A DNA stretch of 64,000 bases from Candidatus Melainabacteria bacterium (GCA_003963305.1 RXJR01000009.1:248150-312149); one strand, 5' to 3'. Counted from the first letter of the stretch, positions 24,533-33,191 are shown. Notes: generated by a model from the letters alone, not told the origin. A program made the numbers and translations.

Positions 24533-25007
24533 TGTTCTATTTTAGCTTTGCAGTCCATGGTTTGGGGGGATTGCTGCGAAATGGAACGTGGAGTATTTGT
24601 TGTCAACATTGTTGTGTTACGGATACGAACGGCAATTCACAAAGTGTACCGGGGATCATTAAAGCACTACGGGCGGTATCATTTGCTTTGCGGTTGAGCA
24701 ACTTTTGGTTTTGTAATTCAGATTTCGCAATTCAGATTTTAAAGTGCTGAATTGCAATTCAGATTTCGCGGTGTTGATTTTTCAGTGTTGATTTCGCAAT
24801 GGTCATTTCGTAATACTGATCTTTAACCACCACAGATATTGTTCAGGCTGAGCTCTACAGTTGAGTCAATAGGCGATGGTAGCCTATTGAGTACTTAGTA
24901 TCCACATCCGGTTTTGAGAAAATAATCTGGACCATCTGCCTAAACCTTGCTCTCAAGGGCTTTCCCCGTGCCAAAATATGTTTTTTAGAGGTCAGAAAGT
25001 CATTCGT
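24533..25007. other. AT-rich intergenic region upstream of the bacillithiol-type operon
   Basis: About 475 bases without a supported gene. It contains AATTCAGATTT repeated three times (near 24716, 24729 and 24756), the perfect palindrome CTGAATTGCAATTCAG at 24747-24762, and an inverted repeat at 24866-24890. The region must hold the promoter of the operon starting at 25008 and that of the divergent 24532 gene; I see no strong -35/-10 pair. Confidence 0.5.
24866..24890. promoter_or_regulatory. Inverted repeat, possible operator or leader hairpin
   Basis: TCAATAGGC (24866-24874) and GCCTATTGA (24882-24890) are perfect inverted repeats around a seven-base spacer. The element lies about 120 bases before the DUF2911 gene. 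There is no T-run, so it fits an operator or a leader hairpin better than a terminator. Confidence 0.5.
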
Positions 25008-25871
25008 ATGAAATCCAAAATAATTCCCTTCTTTCTCATAGCAGGTTGCGCGTTTATGGTTTCTTCTTCCACTTCACAGGCGCAAGCGGCTGCGCTCGAG
25101 TTCCCTGCCGCAAGTCCAGCCGGCACTATCAAGCAACGTGTAGGTTTGACTGATATAGAAGTCGTTTACTCACGCCCGAGCATGAAGAACCGGCAAATTT
25201 TCGGCAACGTAGTGCCATACGGGAAGGTCTGGCGAACAGGAGCCAACGCTGCCACTAAACTCGTTTTCAGCACGCCTGTGAAATTGAATGGCACAGAAAT
25301 TCCTGCTGGAACCTATGCTTTGATGACTATTCCAGGCAAAGACGAATGGACCATTATCATCAATAAAGGTTCTGAGCAGTGGGGCGCCTATAAATACGAC
25401 GAAAAGTCGGATGTGGCTCGATTCAAGGTCAAGCCGATCAAAATCGACTGGAAAATGGAGACTTTCACGATTGAATTCAATCCAGTCAAAGAAGATTCGG
25501 CGGACATGCGTTTGATGTGGTCGGATGTCGAAGTTCCGATTGAAATTAAAGTCGATTTTGTCGATAAGTTGCACGCAGACATCGAGAAGGTTATGGCATC
25601 AGATGAGCCGAAGAAGCCATACTTCCAGGCTGCATCTTTCTATTACAATCACGGATTCGATCTGAAGAAAGCGAAAGAGTGGGTTGACAAGGCGATTGCA
25701 GAGCGCGACGCATTTTTCATGGTTTATCTCAAAGCTCAAATCCTGGCCAAGGAAGGCGACAAAGCTGGTGCGATTGCAGCGGCGGAACACTCCAGAGAGT
25801 TGGCTGTCAAGGCTGATGATGGTGCTTACGTGAGAATGAACGATGAGCTGCTCAAGACTTTGAAGCAGTGA
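25008..25871 (+). CDS. Secreted DUF2911 protein with C-terminal TPR-like helices
   Basis: This protein has a signal peptide (IIPFFLIAGCAFMVSSSTS). The DUF2911 domain spans about 35-175 with its typical features: VGLTDIEVVYSRPSMKNRQIFG, VPYGKVWRTGANAAT and IPAGTYALMTIP. The C-terminal helical part resembles a TPR pair. DUF2911 proteins are exported and of unknown function. I use ATG 25008; ATG 24978 has no ribosome site. Its stop overlaps the GTG of the next gene (GTGA), so the two are translationally coupled and form the head of the operon. Confidence 0.8.
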   Translation: MKSKIIPFFLIAGCAFMVSSSTSQAQAAALEFPAASPAGTIKQRVGLTDIEVVYSRPSMKNRQIFGNVVPYGKVWRTGANAATKLVFSTPVKLNGTEIPAGTYALMTIPGKDEWTIIINKGSEQWGAYKYDEKSDVARFKVKPIKIDWKMETFTIEFNPVKEDSADMRLMWSDVEVPIEIKVDFVDKLHADIEKVMASDEPKKPYFQAASFYYNHGFDLKKAKEWVDKAIAERDAFFMVYLKAQILAKEGDKAGAIAAAEHSRELAVKADDGAYVRMNDELLKTLKQ

Positions 25872-28435
25872 GTGTTGTCCGTGTCATTCCTGGTAGTGGG
25901 CAGCTTGGTAAGTTGTTGCCTTTTGCAGCTGTGCTTGTGCTCTTGTGCTCCGCACTCATCGGCATGTCAATGTCGTCAACATGCAGCGCGGCTGCAGGAG
26001 TGCAAATGAAAGCAGATTCGGCACGAGCAACCAGCTCCGATCAATCGCTCGTGATACTGCATGAGCTTGAATGTTTTCGTCAGTTGGGAAGCGCGCTATA
26101 CATAGCCGCGCATCCCGATGACGAGAACACCGAATTGCTGGCTTATCTTGCGCGTGGAAGGAACTATCGAACTGCATATCTTTCTCTGACTCGTGGTGAT
26201 GGCGGGCAAAATGTGCTGGGTCCAGACTTTGGTGAAAAGCTCGGCATCGCTCGCACGCAGGAGCTTCTGGCTGCGCGAAAGATCGATGGTGCGCGTCAAT
26301 ATTTTTCGCGCGCGGTAGATTTCGGTTTTTCGAAAGACTACAAAGAGACCTTGAATAACTGGGATAGACAACAAGTTCTGTCAGATATAGTGCGAGTGAT
26401 CAGGAAGTTTCATCCGGACGTTTTAATCACGCGTTTCTCTCCCAGTCCCGGCGGTACTCACGGGCATCATACGGCTTCGGCGGTGTTGGCTCTGGAGGCT
26501 TACAAACTTGCGGGCGACCCGACTGCGTTTCCAGAGCAGGGCTTAGCGCCGTGGTGTCCGAAGAGAATTTTTTGGAATGTTTCCAAGTTCCAGAAGGATA
26601 AATTTGACGGCACCAATGTCACGAAAATGATCACGGAAGGAAAAGATTCGGTCTCTGGAGAATCTTTCTTAGAGATGGCTGAACGAAGCCGAGGTATGCA
26701 TAAAACGCAGGGATTTGACACTTTTCGTATGAGCAATGCCAATGAGCCTAGAGTGGAATTGTTCCAGCTCCTCGACGGACCGGCTCCGAAAGATGACATT
26801 ATGGACGGTGTTGATACCACATGGAATCGCTATCCCGGAGGTGCAGAAATAGGAAAAGCTGCCGGGGCGATTATCGACCAATTCAAACTAGATGATCCTG
26901 CTGCTAGTGTTCCTGCTTTACTGAAATTGCGACGGCAGTTGGATTCTCTGCCGCTCCATGACCCAGTTGTAACTGAGAAGCGTGAACTGTTGGATCATAT
27001 TCTGCAGGAGTGTCTTGGATTACAAGTCGAGACAACTGTCAATAATTTCAGTGTTGTTCCTGGTGAGTCGGTTAAGTTGCACCACTCGGCTAAAGTCGTT
27101 GCTACGGTGCCTGTGAAGTGGGTCTCCACGCGTTATCATCTTCTAGATAAGACTGAAACTAAAAACCTGGAACTGAAGCGCAATGTCGCGACTGAGTGGC
27201 AATCAACTGAGATTGTTCCATTTGATACGCCCATTGCTCAACCCTACTGGTTGCGTGCTCAGGGTACACCGGGTATGGTGCGGGTCGATGATGCTGATTT
27301 AATAGGTAGTGCTGAGAACGCTTCATCTTTTCCTGTGGAGAATGTTTTTGAAATAGGCGGTCAAAAGCTTGTCGTGCGTGACGAGCCTGTGCAAATTACC
27401 GAAGTTGGTGGCACGGAAATTCGGCGCCGCTTGGACGTCATATCACCGGTGTGGTTACGTTTTATCTCTGAGGTCTCTCTTTTTCGCCCTGGTAGCAGCC
27501 GAGAAGTGGAATTGGAAGTAACGGCTGCACGCGACAAGTCACAAGGAACTGTAGAACTGAACGCGCCTGCCGGTTGGAGCGTGTCACCCACGAACGTTCC
27601 TTTTCACCTGGCAGAAGCTGGTGAACACGCGATCTTCAAGTTCCAACTGACCGCTCCGTCGACGCCGGCCACTGCGAGGATCTCGGCTACTGCCTTGATG
27701 AATGGTCAGCGGTATCAAAGTAAGCGAGAGGAAGTGAACTATGCGCACATTCCTCCGCAGTTGCTGCAGTCTCCGGCGAGCTTGAAAGCGGTTAGCTTTG
27801 ATCTTGTCACGAGAGGTCACAATGTTGGTTACTTGCCCGGTGCCGGTGATAGTCTCGCCCTCAATATGCAAGAGATGGGCTACAAGGTCAGGGTGCTGGA
27901 CGATGCTCATCTCTCCGCTGAGCAATTGCATGATTTAGACGCTGTCGTTATCGGCGTTCGTGCTTTCAATGTGCGTGAACATCTTGAGCAGGAATTGCAA
28001 ACACTTTTTTCTTACGTGGAAAGTGGCGGCACCGTAATTGCCCAATACAATCTTTCTGATCGGCTCAAAGCGCCCAAAATTGCTCCCTATGATTTGCATC
28101 TTTCCAGGGACAGAGTTACTGACGAAAAGTCGCAGATGACATTTCTGGTTCCTGACAGTCCGGTTCTCAATAGTCCGAATAAGATAAGCGCAGCAGACTT
28201 CGAGGGCTGGGTGCAGGAGCGTGGGCTATATTTCCCGGATCGGTGGGAAGATCATTTCAGTGCTGTGCTCGAGTGCCGGGACCCGAATGATAAGCCGTCG
28301 AGGGGCGCCTTGCTCGTCTGCAAGTATGGAAAAGGATATTTTGTCTACACTGGACTGTCGTTCTTTCGTCAGCTTCCAGCCGGAGTGCCTGGCGCTTATC
28401 GCTTGTTCGCCAATTTGATTTCTTTAGGCAAATGA
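25868..28435 (+). CDS. Large exported PIG-L (LmbE-like) deacetylase with C-terminal beta domains
   Basis: This 855-residue protein has an N-terminal export signal (LPFAAVLVLLCSALIGMSMSS). The PIG-L domain at about 75-330 shows AAHPDDENTE and GGTHGHHTAS, the zinc ligands of N-acetylglucosamine deacetylases. Beta-rich domains follow (NEW3-like, SREVELEVTAARDKS, about 520-620), then a glutamine-amidotransferase-like segment (LDAVVIGVRAFNVRE, SGGTVIAQYN) at 660-830. The start is GTG 25868, overlapping the DUF2911 stop. The family includes bacillithiol and mycothiol deacetylases and conjugate amidases. Lying in front of bshC-bshB1-bshA, it might act on a related amino-sugar outside the cytoplasm. 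Confidence 0.8.
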   Translation: MSVVRVIPGSGQLGKLLPFAAVLVLLCSALIGMSMSSTCSAAAGVQMKADSARATSSDQSLVILHELECFRQLGSALYIAAHPDDENTELLAYLARGRNYRTAYLSLTRGDGGQNVLGPDFGEKLGIARTQELLAARKIDGARQYFSRAVDFGFSKDYKETLNNWDRQQVLSDIVRVIRKFHPDVLITRFSPSPGGTHGHHTASAVLALEAYKLAGDPTAFPEQGLAPWCPKRIFWNVSKFQKDKFDGTNVTKMITEGKDSVSGESFLEMAERSRGMHKTQGFDTFRMSNANEPRVELFQLLDGPAPKDDIMDGVDTTWNRYPGGAEIGKAAGAIIDQFKLDDPAASVPALLKLRRQLDSLPLHDPVVTEKRELLDHILQECLGLQVETTVNNFSVVPGESVKLHHSAKVVATVPVKWVSTRYHLLDKTETKNLELKRNVATEWQSTEIVPFDTPIAQPYWLRAQGTPGMVRVDDADLIGSAENASSFPVENVFEIGGQKLVVRDEPVQITEVGGTEIRRRLDVISPVWLRFISEVSLFRPGSSREVELEVTAARDKSQGTVELNAPAGWSVSPTNVPFHLAEAGEHAIFKFQLTAPSTPATARISATALMNGQRYQSKREEVNYAHIPPQLLQSPASLKAVSFDLVTRGHNVGYLPGAGDSLALNMQEMGYKVRVLDDAHLSAEQLHDLDAVVIGVRAFNVREHLEQELQTLFSYVESGGTVIAQYNLSDRLKAPKIAPYDLHLSRDRVTDEKSQMTFLVPDSPVLNSPNKISAADFEGWVQERGLYFPDRWEDHFSAVLECRDPNDKPSRGALLVCKYGKGYFVYTGLSFFRQLPAGVPGAYRLFANLISLGK

Positions 28436-28463
28436 CGGACGTCCCGACGAACCCGAAATCCAG

Positions 28464-28622
28464 ATGACAGAAAGCGGCGCTACACACCCAGAACCATCAG
28501 AGGACACTGAATGTACCGGACTGCCCTGGCTGAAAACGTGGAAGAGCGTTTACATTTTTGTTTTCTGTAGTTTCATTGTCTGGCTTACTCTGCTCGTTGC
28601 CTTGACGGAGCTGAGCGCATGA
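28464..28622 (+). CDS. 52-residue membrane peptide coupled to the symporter
   Basis: This short frame begins MTESGATHPEPSEDTE and contains LPWLKTWKSVYIF followed by one membrane helix (FCSFIVWLTLLVALTEL). Its TGA overlaps the ATG of the symporter (ATGA), which implies translational coupling. Small one-helix or two-helix partner proteins accompany several SSS-type transporters (for example DUF485 or DUF997 types). This one is shorter and I cannot assign it to a named family. The operon position strongly supports it as a real gene. Confidence 0.7.
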   Translation: MTESGATHPEPSEDTECTGLPWLKTWKSVYIFVFCSFIVWLTLLVALTELSA

Positions 28623-30319
28623 ACTGGCTCGACTATGTCGTCTTAATCGTCACGATACTCGGCATTGCTGGCTACGGAATTTGGCAGACGCGTATAAGAA
28701 CCAATCTTCACGATTACCTTAAAGGCAGTCGGCAGACGCCCTGGTTCTTCATCGGAGTTTCTGTGATGGCCACTCAGGCAAGTGCGATAACCTTTTTGTC
28801 GACCCCGGGACAGGGCTTCATGGGCGGGCTGAGCTTTCTGCAAGTGTATTTTGGTGTTCCTTTTGCACTCCTGATAATTGCGATATTTTTCTTGCCGATG
28901 TTTCGAAGGTTGGATGTTTATACCGCATATGAATATCTGGAGAAGCGCTTTGATGGAAAGACGCGCTCGCTTGGCGCGGCGCTGTTTCTCTTGCAGCGCG
29001 GTCTCGGGGCCGGGCTGACCATCTATGCTCCGGCGATTGTTATGACGACCGTCTTCGGTTGGCCGCTCAACGCCACTATTATTAGTGCAGGACTGATCGT
29101 CATCATTTATACGGTCGTTGGTGGCAGCGATGCGGTTACTGTAACGCAGAAGTATCAGATGGCAATTATTTTTGCAGGCATGTTGACGGCAACTTGTTTG
29201 CTGATTTCGAAACTGCCATCGAATCTGGAACTGGCAGACACGATAAAACTTGCCGGTCATTTTCACAAAATGAATGCTGTGGATTTTTCGCCTAATCTTA
29301 ATCAGCGCTATACGTTCTGGTCAGGAATTCTTGGTGGAACCTTCTTGATGCTCTCCTACTTCGGCACCGATCAGTCACAAGTTCAGCGATACCTCGCCGG
29401 TTCTTCTTTGCGGGAAAGCAGACTGGGGCTCATGTTCAATGCGGTATTGAAGATACCGATGCAGTTCTCTATTCTGCTGATCGGTGTTTTGATGTTTGTC
29501 TTTTATCAGTTTCAGTCCCCGCCGATGTTTTTTGACGTAGCATCGCGAAATTATTTGGAGAGCCATCAATCAGATGCGAAACTGGCTGCCTATAAGAGCG
29601 ATTTCAATTCCGCTCATGCTCAGGTCCATAAATACCTGAATAGTTGGCTCGACTATCGACACAAAGGTGATCGCAATTCTGCCAATTCTGCATTTGTTGC
29701 AGCCGCGTTGGAGGAAGAAAAGGCAGAGGAAATACGCAAGGTGGCGGCCCGGGAGCTGGCTCTCCGAAATCCCGATGCCAGGGCAAATGACGCCGACTAT
29801 GTTTTCATCACCTTCATTTTGCAGGAACTGCCGCACGGCGTGATCGGCTTGCTTGTAGCTGCCTTCTTTGCCGCCACGTTGTCTTCAAAGTCGGCTGAGT
29901 TGAATGCGCTTGGCACCAGCACAACAATTGATTTTTATCGTCGGTTGATTAAAAAAGGTGCCAGCGATTCTGAATGTCTGACAGCGACCAAGATATTTAC
30001 CGCTATCTGGGGCGCAGTTGCAATAACATTCGCCCTTTATGCGCATCTGGCAGAAAACCTTATTCAGGCTGTAAATATCCTGGGCTCGATATTTTATGGC
30101 GTTCTGCTCGGGCTATTTGTTGTGGCGTTTTTCATTCGAAGGGTCGAGGGAACCGCTGTCTTTTGGGGTGCTCTGCTTGCACAATTATTAGTCTTTGCGC
30201 TCTATTTTTCATTGTCGATTTCGTACTTGTGGTATCCCTTAATTGGTTGCGCTGCGTGCGTTCTTTTCAGTCTTGCCATCCAGTACTCTACAAATAAGAC
30301 GCAATCAGTCGAAGGATAA
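28619..30319 (+). CDS. Sodium:solute symporter (SSS family)
   Basis: This 566-residue membrane protein has about 13 helices. SSS features include GYGIWQTRIRT, FFIGVSVMATQASAITFLSTPGQGF and QYMA-like YQMAIIFAGM. A long hydrophilic segment of about 90 residues (roughly 300-395, with many Lys/Glu and NSANSAFVAAALEEEK) interrupts the membrane region, which is unusual among characterised members. It imports a solute with sodium, but the solute is not readable from sequence. It is coupled to the small membrane peptide before it, and the next gene (bshC-like) starts four bases after its stop. Confidence 0.88.
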   Translation: MNWLDYVVLIVTILGIAGYGIWQTRIRTNLHDYLKGSRQTPWFFIGVSVMATQASAITFLSTPGQGFMGGLSFLQVYFGVPFALLIIAIFFLPMFRRLDVYTAYEYLEKRFDGKTRSLGAALFLLQRGLGAGLTIYAPAIVMTTVFGWPLNATIISAGLIVIIYTVVGGSDAVTVTQKYQMAIIFAGMLTATCLLISKLPSNLELADTIKLAGHFHKMNAVDFSPNLNQRYTFWSGILGGTFLMLSYFGTDQSQVQRYLAGSSLRESRLGLMFNAVLKIPMQFSILLIGVLMFVFYQFQSPPMFFDVASRNYLESHQSDAKLAAYKSDFNSAHAQVHKYLNSWLDYRHKGDRNSANSAFVAAALEEEKAEEIRKVAARELALRNPDARANDADYVFITFILQELPHGVIGLLVAAFFAATLSSKSAELNALGTSTTIDFYRRLIKKGASDSECLTATKIFTAIWGAVAITFALYAHLAENLIQAVNILGSIFYGVLLGLFVVAFFIRRVEGTAVFWGALLAQLLVFALYFSLSISYLWYPLIGCAACVLFSLAIQYSTNKTQSVEG

Positions 30320-30322
30320 CCT

Positions 30323-31108
30323 ATGACCTCACCTGTTATTTGTTTTGGACAGCAACCCTGCGGATTTTTCCCGAAACGATTTCTGGTTTCGAAGTTTCGC
30401 ACAGCAAGGCGCCTTCAGCAGGAGATTGGTGGCGAGATCGTCTTCTTCTACCATGACAGCGATCACGACCCACGCGAGACGAGGACGATTTTGCGTCATC
30501 GTAAAACGGATGAGCAAGCGCAGCTCAATTTCGTTTTTGAAAATAAGTGGCAGCGTAAGTTTTCGCCGTTATCTCTGAAAAGAATTCCGGCCGGCTGGCA
30601 GGACAAGACGGTTTTGCAGTTGCCAAATTACATCGGGCATCCGCTGATCGACGTCTTCAAAGGCGTACATCAAACTAATGTCGCTGATTTTTGTCTGCAG
30701 ATGTATCGTGACATGGGACTCATTGATGGAATGAGAATAGTGCGTTCCAGCGATCCAGAAGTGCGTCGCATGGCGTGTGATATTGACGATTACTTCGTCG
30801 ATCTTCCATATCAAGGAGAGATCGTGCGAGCCCGTCACAAAGATGGAACGTTCAAGTTGCATGAAGGTGGCGATCTATACATCGATCTTCCGCCCACATC
30901 TTTTACAAAGGAGCAAGTGAGCCCGAGTCGTGATAGCCGTCTCGGTTGGATGCAGTCAGTTATTCACTGCACGCATTATATTGCCGGTCTGGGAGAACAA
31001 CAGTATCTGGATAAGTCGGATGCGCCGGAAATTACCTTCGTTGTTCGGGAAGAGATCGATCGTTCTGATGAGGCTTACACCGATTTGGAGGCGTTGGATC
31101 CAGTCTAG
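30323..31108 (+). CDS. bshC: Compact BshC-like protein (putative bacillithiol cysteine-adding enzyme)
   Basis: This 261-residue protein carries the hallmark segments of BshC in the right order. VICFGQQPCGFF (GQQ at 9-11) matches the GQQxGLF region. IVFFYHDSDHD (45-49) matches the VFWxxxEDHD segment. The C-terminal SPSRDSRLGWMQS and HYIAGLGEQQYL match the Q...AYVGGPxExxY region. Typical BshC is about 540 residues; the connective and coiled-coil parts appear to be missing or shortened. BshC is thought to add cysteine to GlcN-malate in the last step of bacillithiol synthesis. The gene starts four bases after the symporter stop and precedes bshB1 and bshA, which supports the call. Whether the short form works is unknown. 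Confidence 0.75.
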   Translation: MTSPVICFGQQPCGFFPKRFLVSKFRTARRLQQEIGGEIVFFYHDSDHDPRETRTILRHRKTDEQAQLNFVFENKWQRKFSPLSLKRIPAGWQDKTVLQLPNYIGHPLIDVFKGVHQTNVADFCLQMYRDMGLIDGMRIVRSSDPEVRRMACDIDDYFVDLPYQGEIVRARHKDGTFKLHEGGDLYIDLPPTSFTKEQVSPSRDSRLGWMQSVIHCTHYIAGLGEQQYLDKSDAPEITFVVREEIDRSDEAYTDLEALDPV

Positions 31109-31209
31109 CTAGCTGATGGTGCCGATCGAGACGATGGAGTCCGTTAAGATGATGGATCCTGTCTAAAAGATGGAGCTGGTTGGTTTGGTTCGATTTAGCA
31201 CTGCGTATA

Positions 31210-31947
31210 ATGGCATTAGGAGACCCGGCTATTAAAGACATTCGACGATTGTTAATATTTGGAGCCCATCCAGACGACATAGAATTCGGATGTGGTGGCA
31301 TCGTCGCTCAGGCGACGCAGAGCGGCAACACAGCGCATTTTGTTGTCACTTCATCGGGCGAAGCGGCCACAAATGGTACTGCTGAGTTGCGCATGAAAGA
31401 AGCAGAAATCGCTGCTAAATCGCTTGGTGCGTCAATCGAGTTTATAGAGCTTGACGGCGACTCTCATTTGGAAGTTCGTGCAGAGCACGCAATCAGGTTG
31501 GCCGGAATAATCCGCCGCATTCGTCCATCCAATGTGCTTGCTCCCACATGGGTCGAAAATCAGCATCCAGATCATTCTCGCCTGGGCAGGTTAGTGCGCG
31601 ATGCTGCTCGCCTGGCGCGTTATGGTGGATTGAAAGAAATTAGCGAGTATGAATCGCATTCGATCGAACAACTTTTTTTCTATGCTGTGACTCCAGATGG
31701 CGAGCCGAACGATGTACAGCCTGTCTTAATCGATGTTTCGTCTGCTGCGGTCATGGACGCCTGGGTCGCTGCCATGAACGCTCATAATTCCCAGGCTTCC
31801 ACACGTAATTACGTCGATCTTCAGTTGACTAGAGCAAAGTTATTTGGGGCGCGTGCTGGAGTTGATTACGCGATGGCCGTATTTCCAAATGATGCTCTTT
31901 TGTTTGATTCAATCATCGACGCAGGTAGAGGAGCAAGACGATTCTGA
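31210..31947 (+). CDS. bshB1: Bacillithiol biosynthesis deacetylase BshB1 (PIG-L family)
   Basis: This protein matches BshB1: LLIFGAHPDDIEFGCGGIVAQ, SSGEAATNGT, RMKEAEIAAKSLGA, APTWVENQHPDHSRLG and the C-terminal RNYVDLQLTRAKLFG. HPDD and the later HPDH supply the zinc ligands. The enzyme removes the acetyl group from GlcNAc-malate. ATG 31210 is used here. A strong AGGAG lies eight bases before an ATT codon (31228), which would give a start at MKDIRR, closer to family N-termini, so a rare ATT start is possible. The stop overlaps the next frame. Confidence 0.9.
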   Translation: MALGDPAIKDIRRLLIFGAHPDDIEFGCGGIVAQATQSGNTAHFVVTSSGEAATNGTAELRMKEAEIAAKSLGASIEFIELDGDSHLEVRAEHAIRLAGIIRRIRPSNVLAPTWVENQHPDHSRLGRLVRDAARLARYGGLKEISEYESHSIEQLFFYAVTPDGEPNDVQPVLIDVSSAAVMDAWVAAMNAHNSQASTRNYVDLQLTRAKLFGARAGVDYAMAVFPNDALLFDSIIDAGRGARRF

Positions 31948-31964
31948 TGAGTTCAGGAGGCGAA

Positions 31965-33122
31965 ATGGGGAGTTTGGGAAGTGCAATGCGTATCGGCATA
32001 ACCTGTTATCCGTCAGTTGGCGGTAGTGGCATCATTGCGACATTGCTGGGTAAGGAGCTGGCTGTTCGCGGTCACGAAGTGCATTTCATCAGCTACGAGA
32101 GACCCTTCAGATTGCCGAAGGATGAACCGCGCATAAAATTTCACCAGGTACGTGTCAATGACTATGGCCTATTTAAGTACCCTGATTACACCTTGCCATT
32201 GTCTGTAAAAATGGCGGAAGTCTGCCGCGAATACCGGCTCCATGTGTTGCACGTTCACTACGCTGTTCCTCACGCCACGGCGGCGCTGCTGTCGCGGTGT
32301 ATGTTGCCTGCAGAATTGCATCCACGAATTGTTACCACCTTACACGGCACTGATACCACATTGCTCGGACATGATCCTGGCTATGGACCGGCGATTCATC
32401 ATGCACTCAGTCAGTCTAATGGTGTTACTGCCGTTTCGCAGTTTCTGAAAAGCGAAACGCGAAGAGTGCTCAATTATGATTGTCCGATTGAAGTTGTCTA
32501 CAACTTCTTCAAACCACGCTTGCCTGCGAGATCCAGGCAAGAGGTTCGTCAAGACCTTGGTGTCAGTGACGAAGAAGTGTTGATAATACATTCCTCGAAT
32601 CTTCGACCAGTAAAGAGAATTGATTTATTGCTCGACACGGTGGCACGAGTCAACCCATCTTATCCATTTAAATTGCTCATTGTCGCAGGTGCAAGTTTCG
32701 CAGAATTCCTCGACCAGGCGAAACGGCTTGGACTCAGTGAGCGAATTATTGTGAGGGAAAACGTTCTGGAAATCGAAGACTATTTGCAGGCAGCTGATCT
32801 GGGATTGATTACGTCAGACAGTGAAAGCTTCTGCATGAGCATTTTAGAAGCCATGTTTTTTGAGGTTCCAAGTGTCGCTACAAATGTGGGTGGCATACCT
32901 GAGGTGATCGAAGATGGCGTCAGTGGATTACTCGCCCCTTCAGGCAGTGCAGCCGAGCTGGCGGGCGCTCTCGAAAAACTGATCGCTGATCCGGATTTGC
33001 GCAAAAGGCTGGGGCGTGCAGCAAAGGTTCGTGCCCAGGAACTGTTTTCGGCAGAAAGGATTGTCTCGCAGTACGAATCACTATATCGATCTGTGAGCGC
33101 CGAAGTAATTCCTTGCTCCTAG
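31965..33122 (+). CDS. bshA: N-acetyl-alpha-D-glucosaminyl L-malate synthase BshA
   Basis: This GT4-family glycosyltransferase makes the first intermediate of bacillithiol from UDP-GlcNAc and L-malate. It has the BshA hallmarks: RIGITCYPSVGGSGIIATLLGKELA, VHFISYERPFRL, DYTLPLSVKMAEV, LHGTDTTLLGHDPGY and SNLRPVKRIDLL. The retaining GT motif is ESFCMSILEAM. Three starts are possible: ATG 31947 overlapping the bshB1 stop, ATG 31965 with AGGAGG close before it (chosen), and ATG 31986, which gives the usual MRIGITCYP. It is the last gene of the operon. Confidence 0.93.
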   Translation: MGSLGSAMRIGITCYPSVGGSGIIATLLGKELAVRGHEVHFISYERPFRLPKDEPRIKFHQVRVNDYGLFKYPDYTLPLSVKMAEVCREYRLHVLHVHYAVPHATAALLSRCMLPAELHPRIVTTLHGTDTTLLGHDPGYGPAIHHALSQSNGVTAVSQFLKSETRRVLNYDCPIEVVYNFFKPRLPARSRQEVRQDLGVSDEEVLIIHSSNLRPVKRIDLLLDTVARVNPSYPFKLLIVAGASFAEFLDQAKRLGLSERIIVRENVLEIEDYLQAADLGLITSDSESFCMSILEAMFFEVPSVATNVGGIPEVIEDGVSGLLAPSGSAAELAGALEKLIADPDLRKRLGRAAKVRAQELFSAERIVSQYESLYRSVSAEVIPCS

Positions 33123-33191
33123 CCAACCGTGCCGGGGCAACCCAGTAAGGGGATATGGTCCTTATATGTCCCGAAAGCCCGTCTGGGTATT

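Noticed and set aside
28643-29266. 207-residue minus-strand frame inside the symporter
   Set aside because: It is a shadow of a strongly hydrophobic coding sequence. Its composition is rich in Arg, His and Gln, typical of antisense frames.
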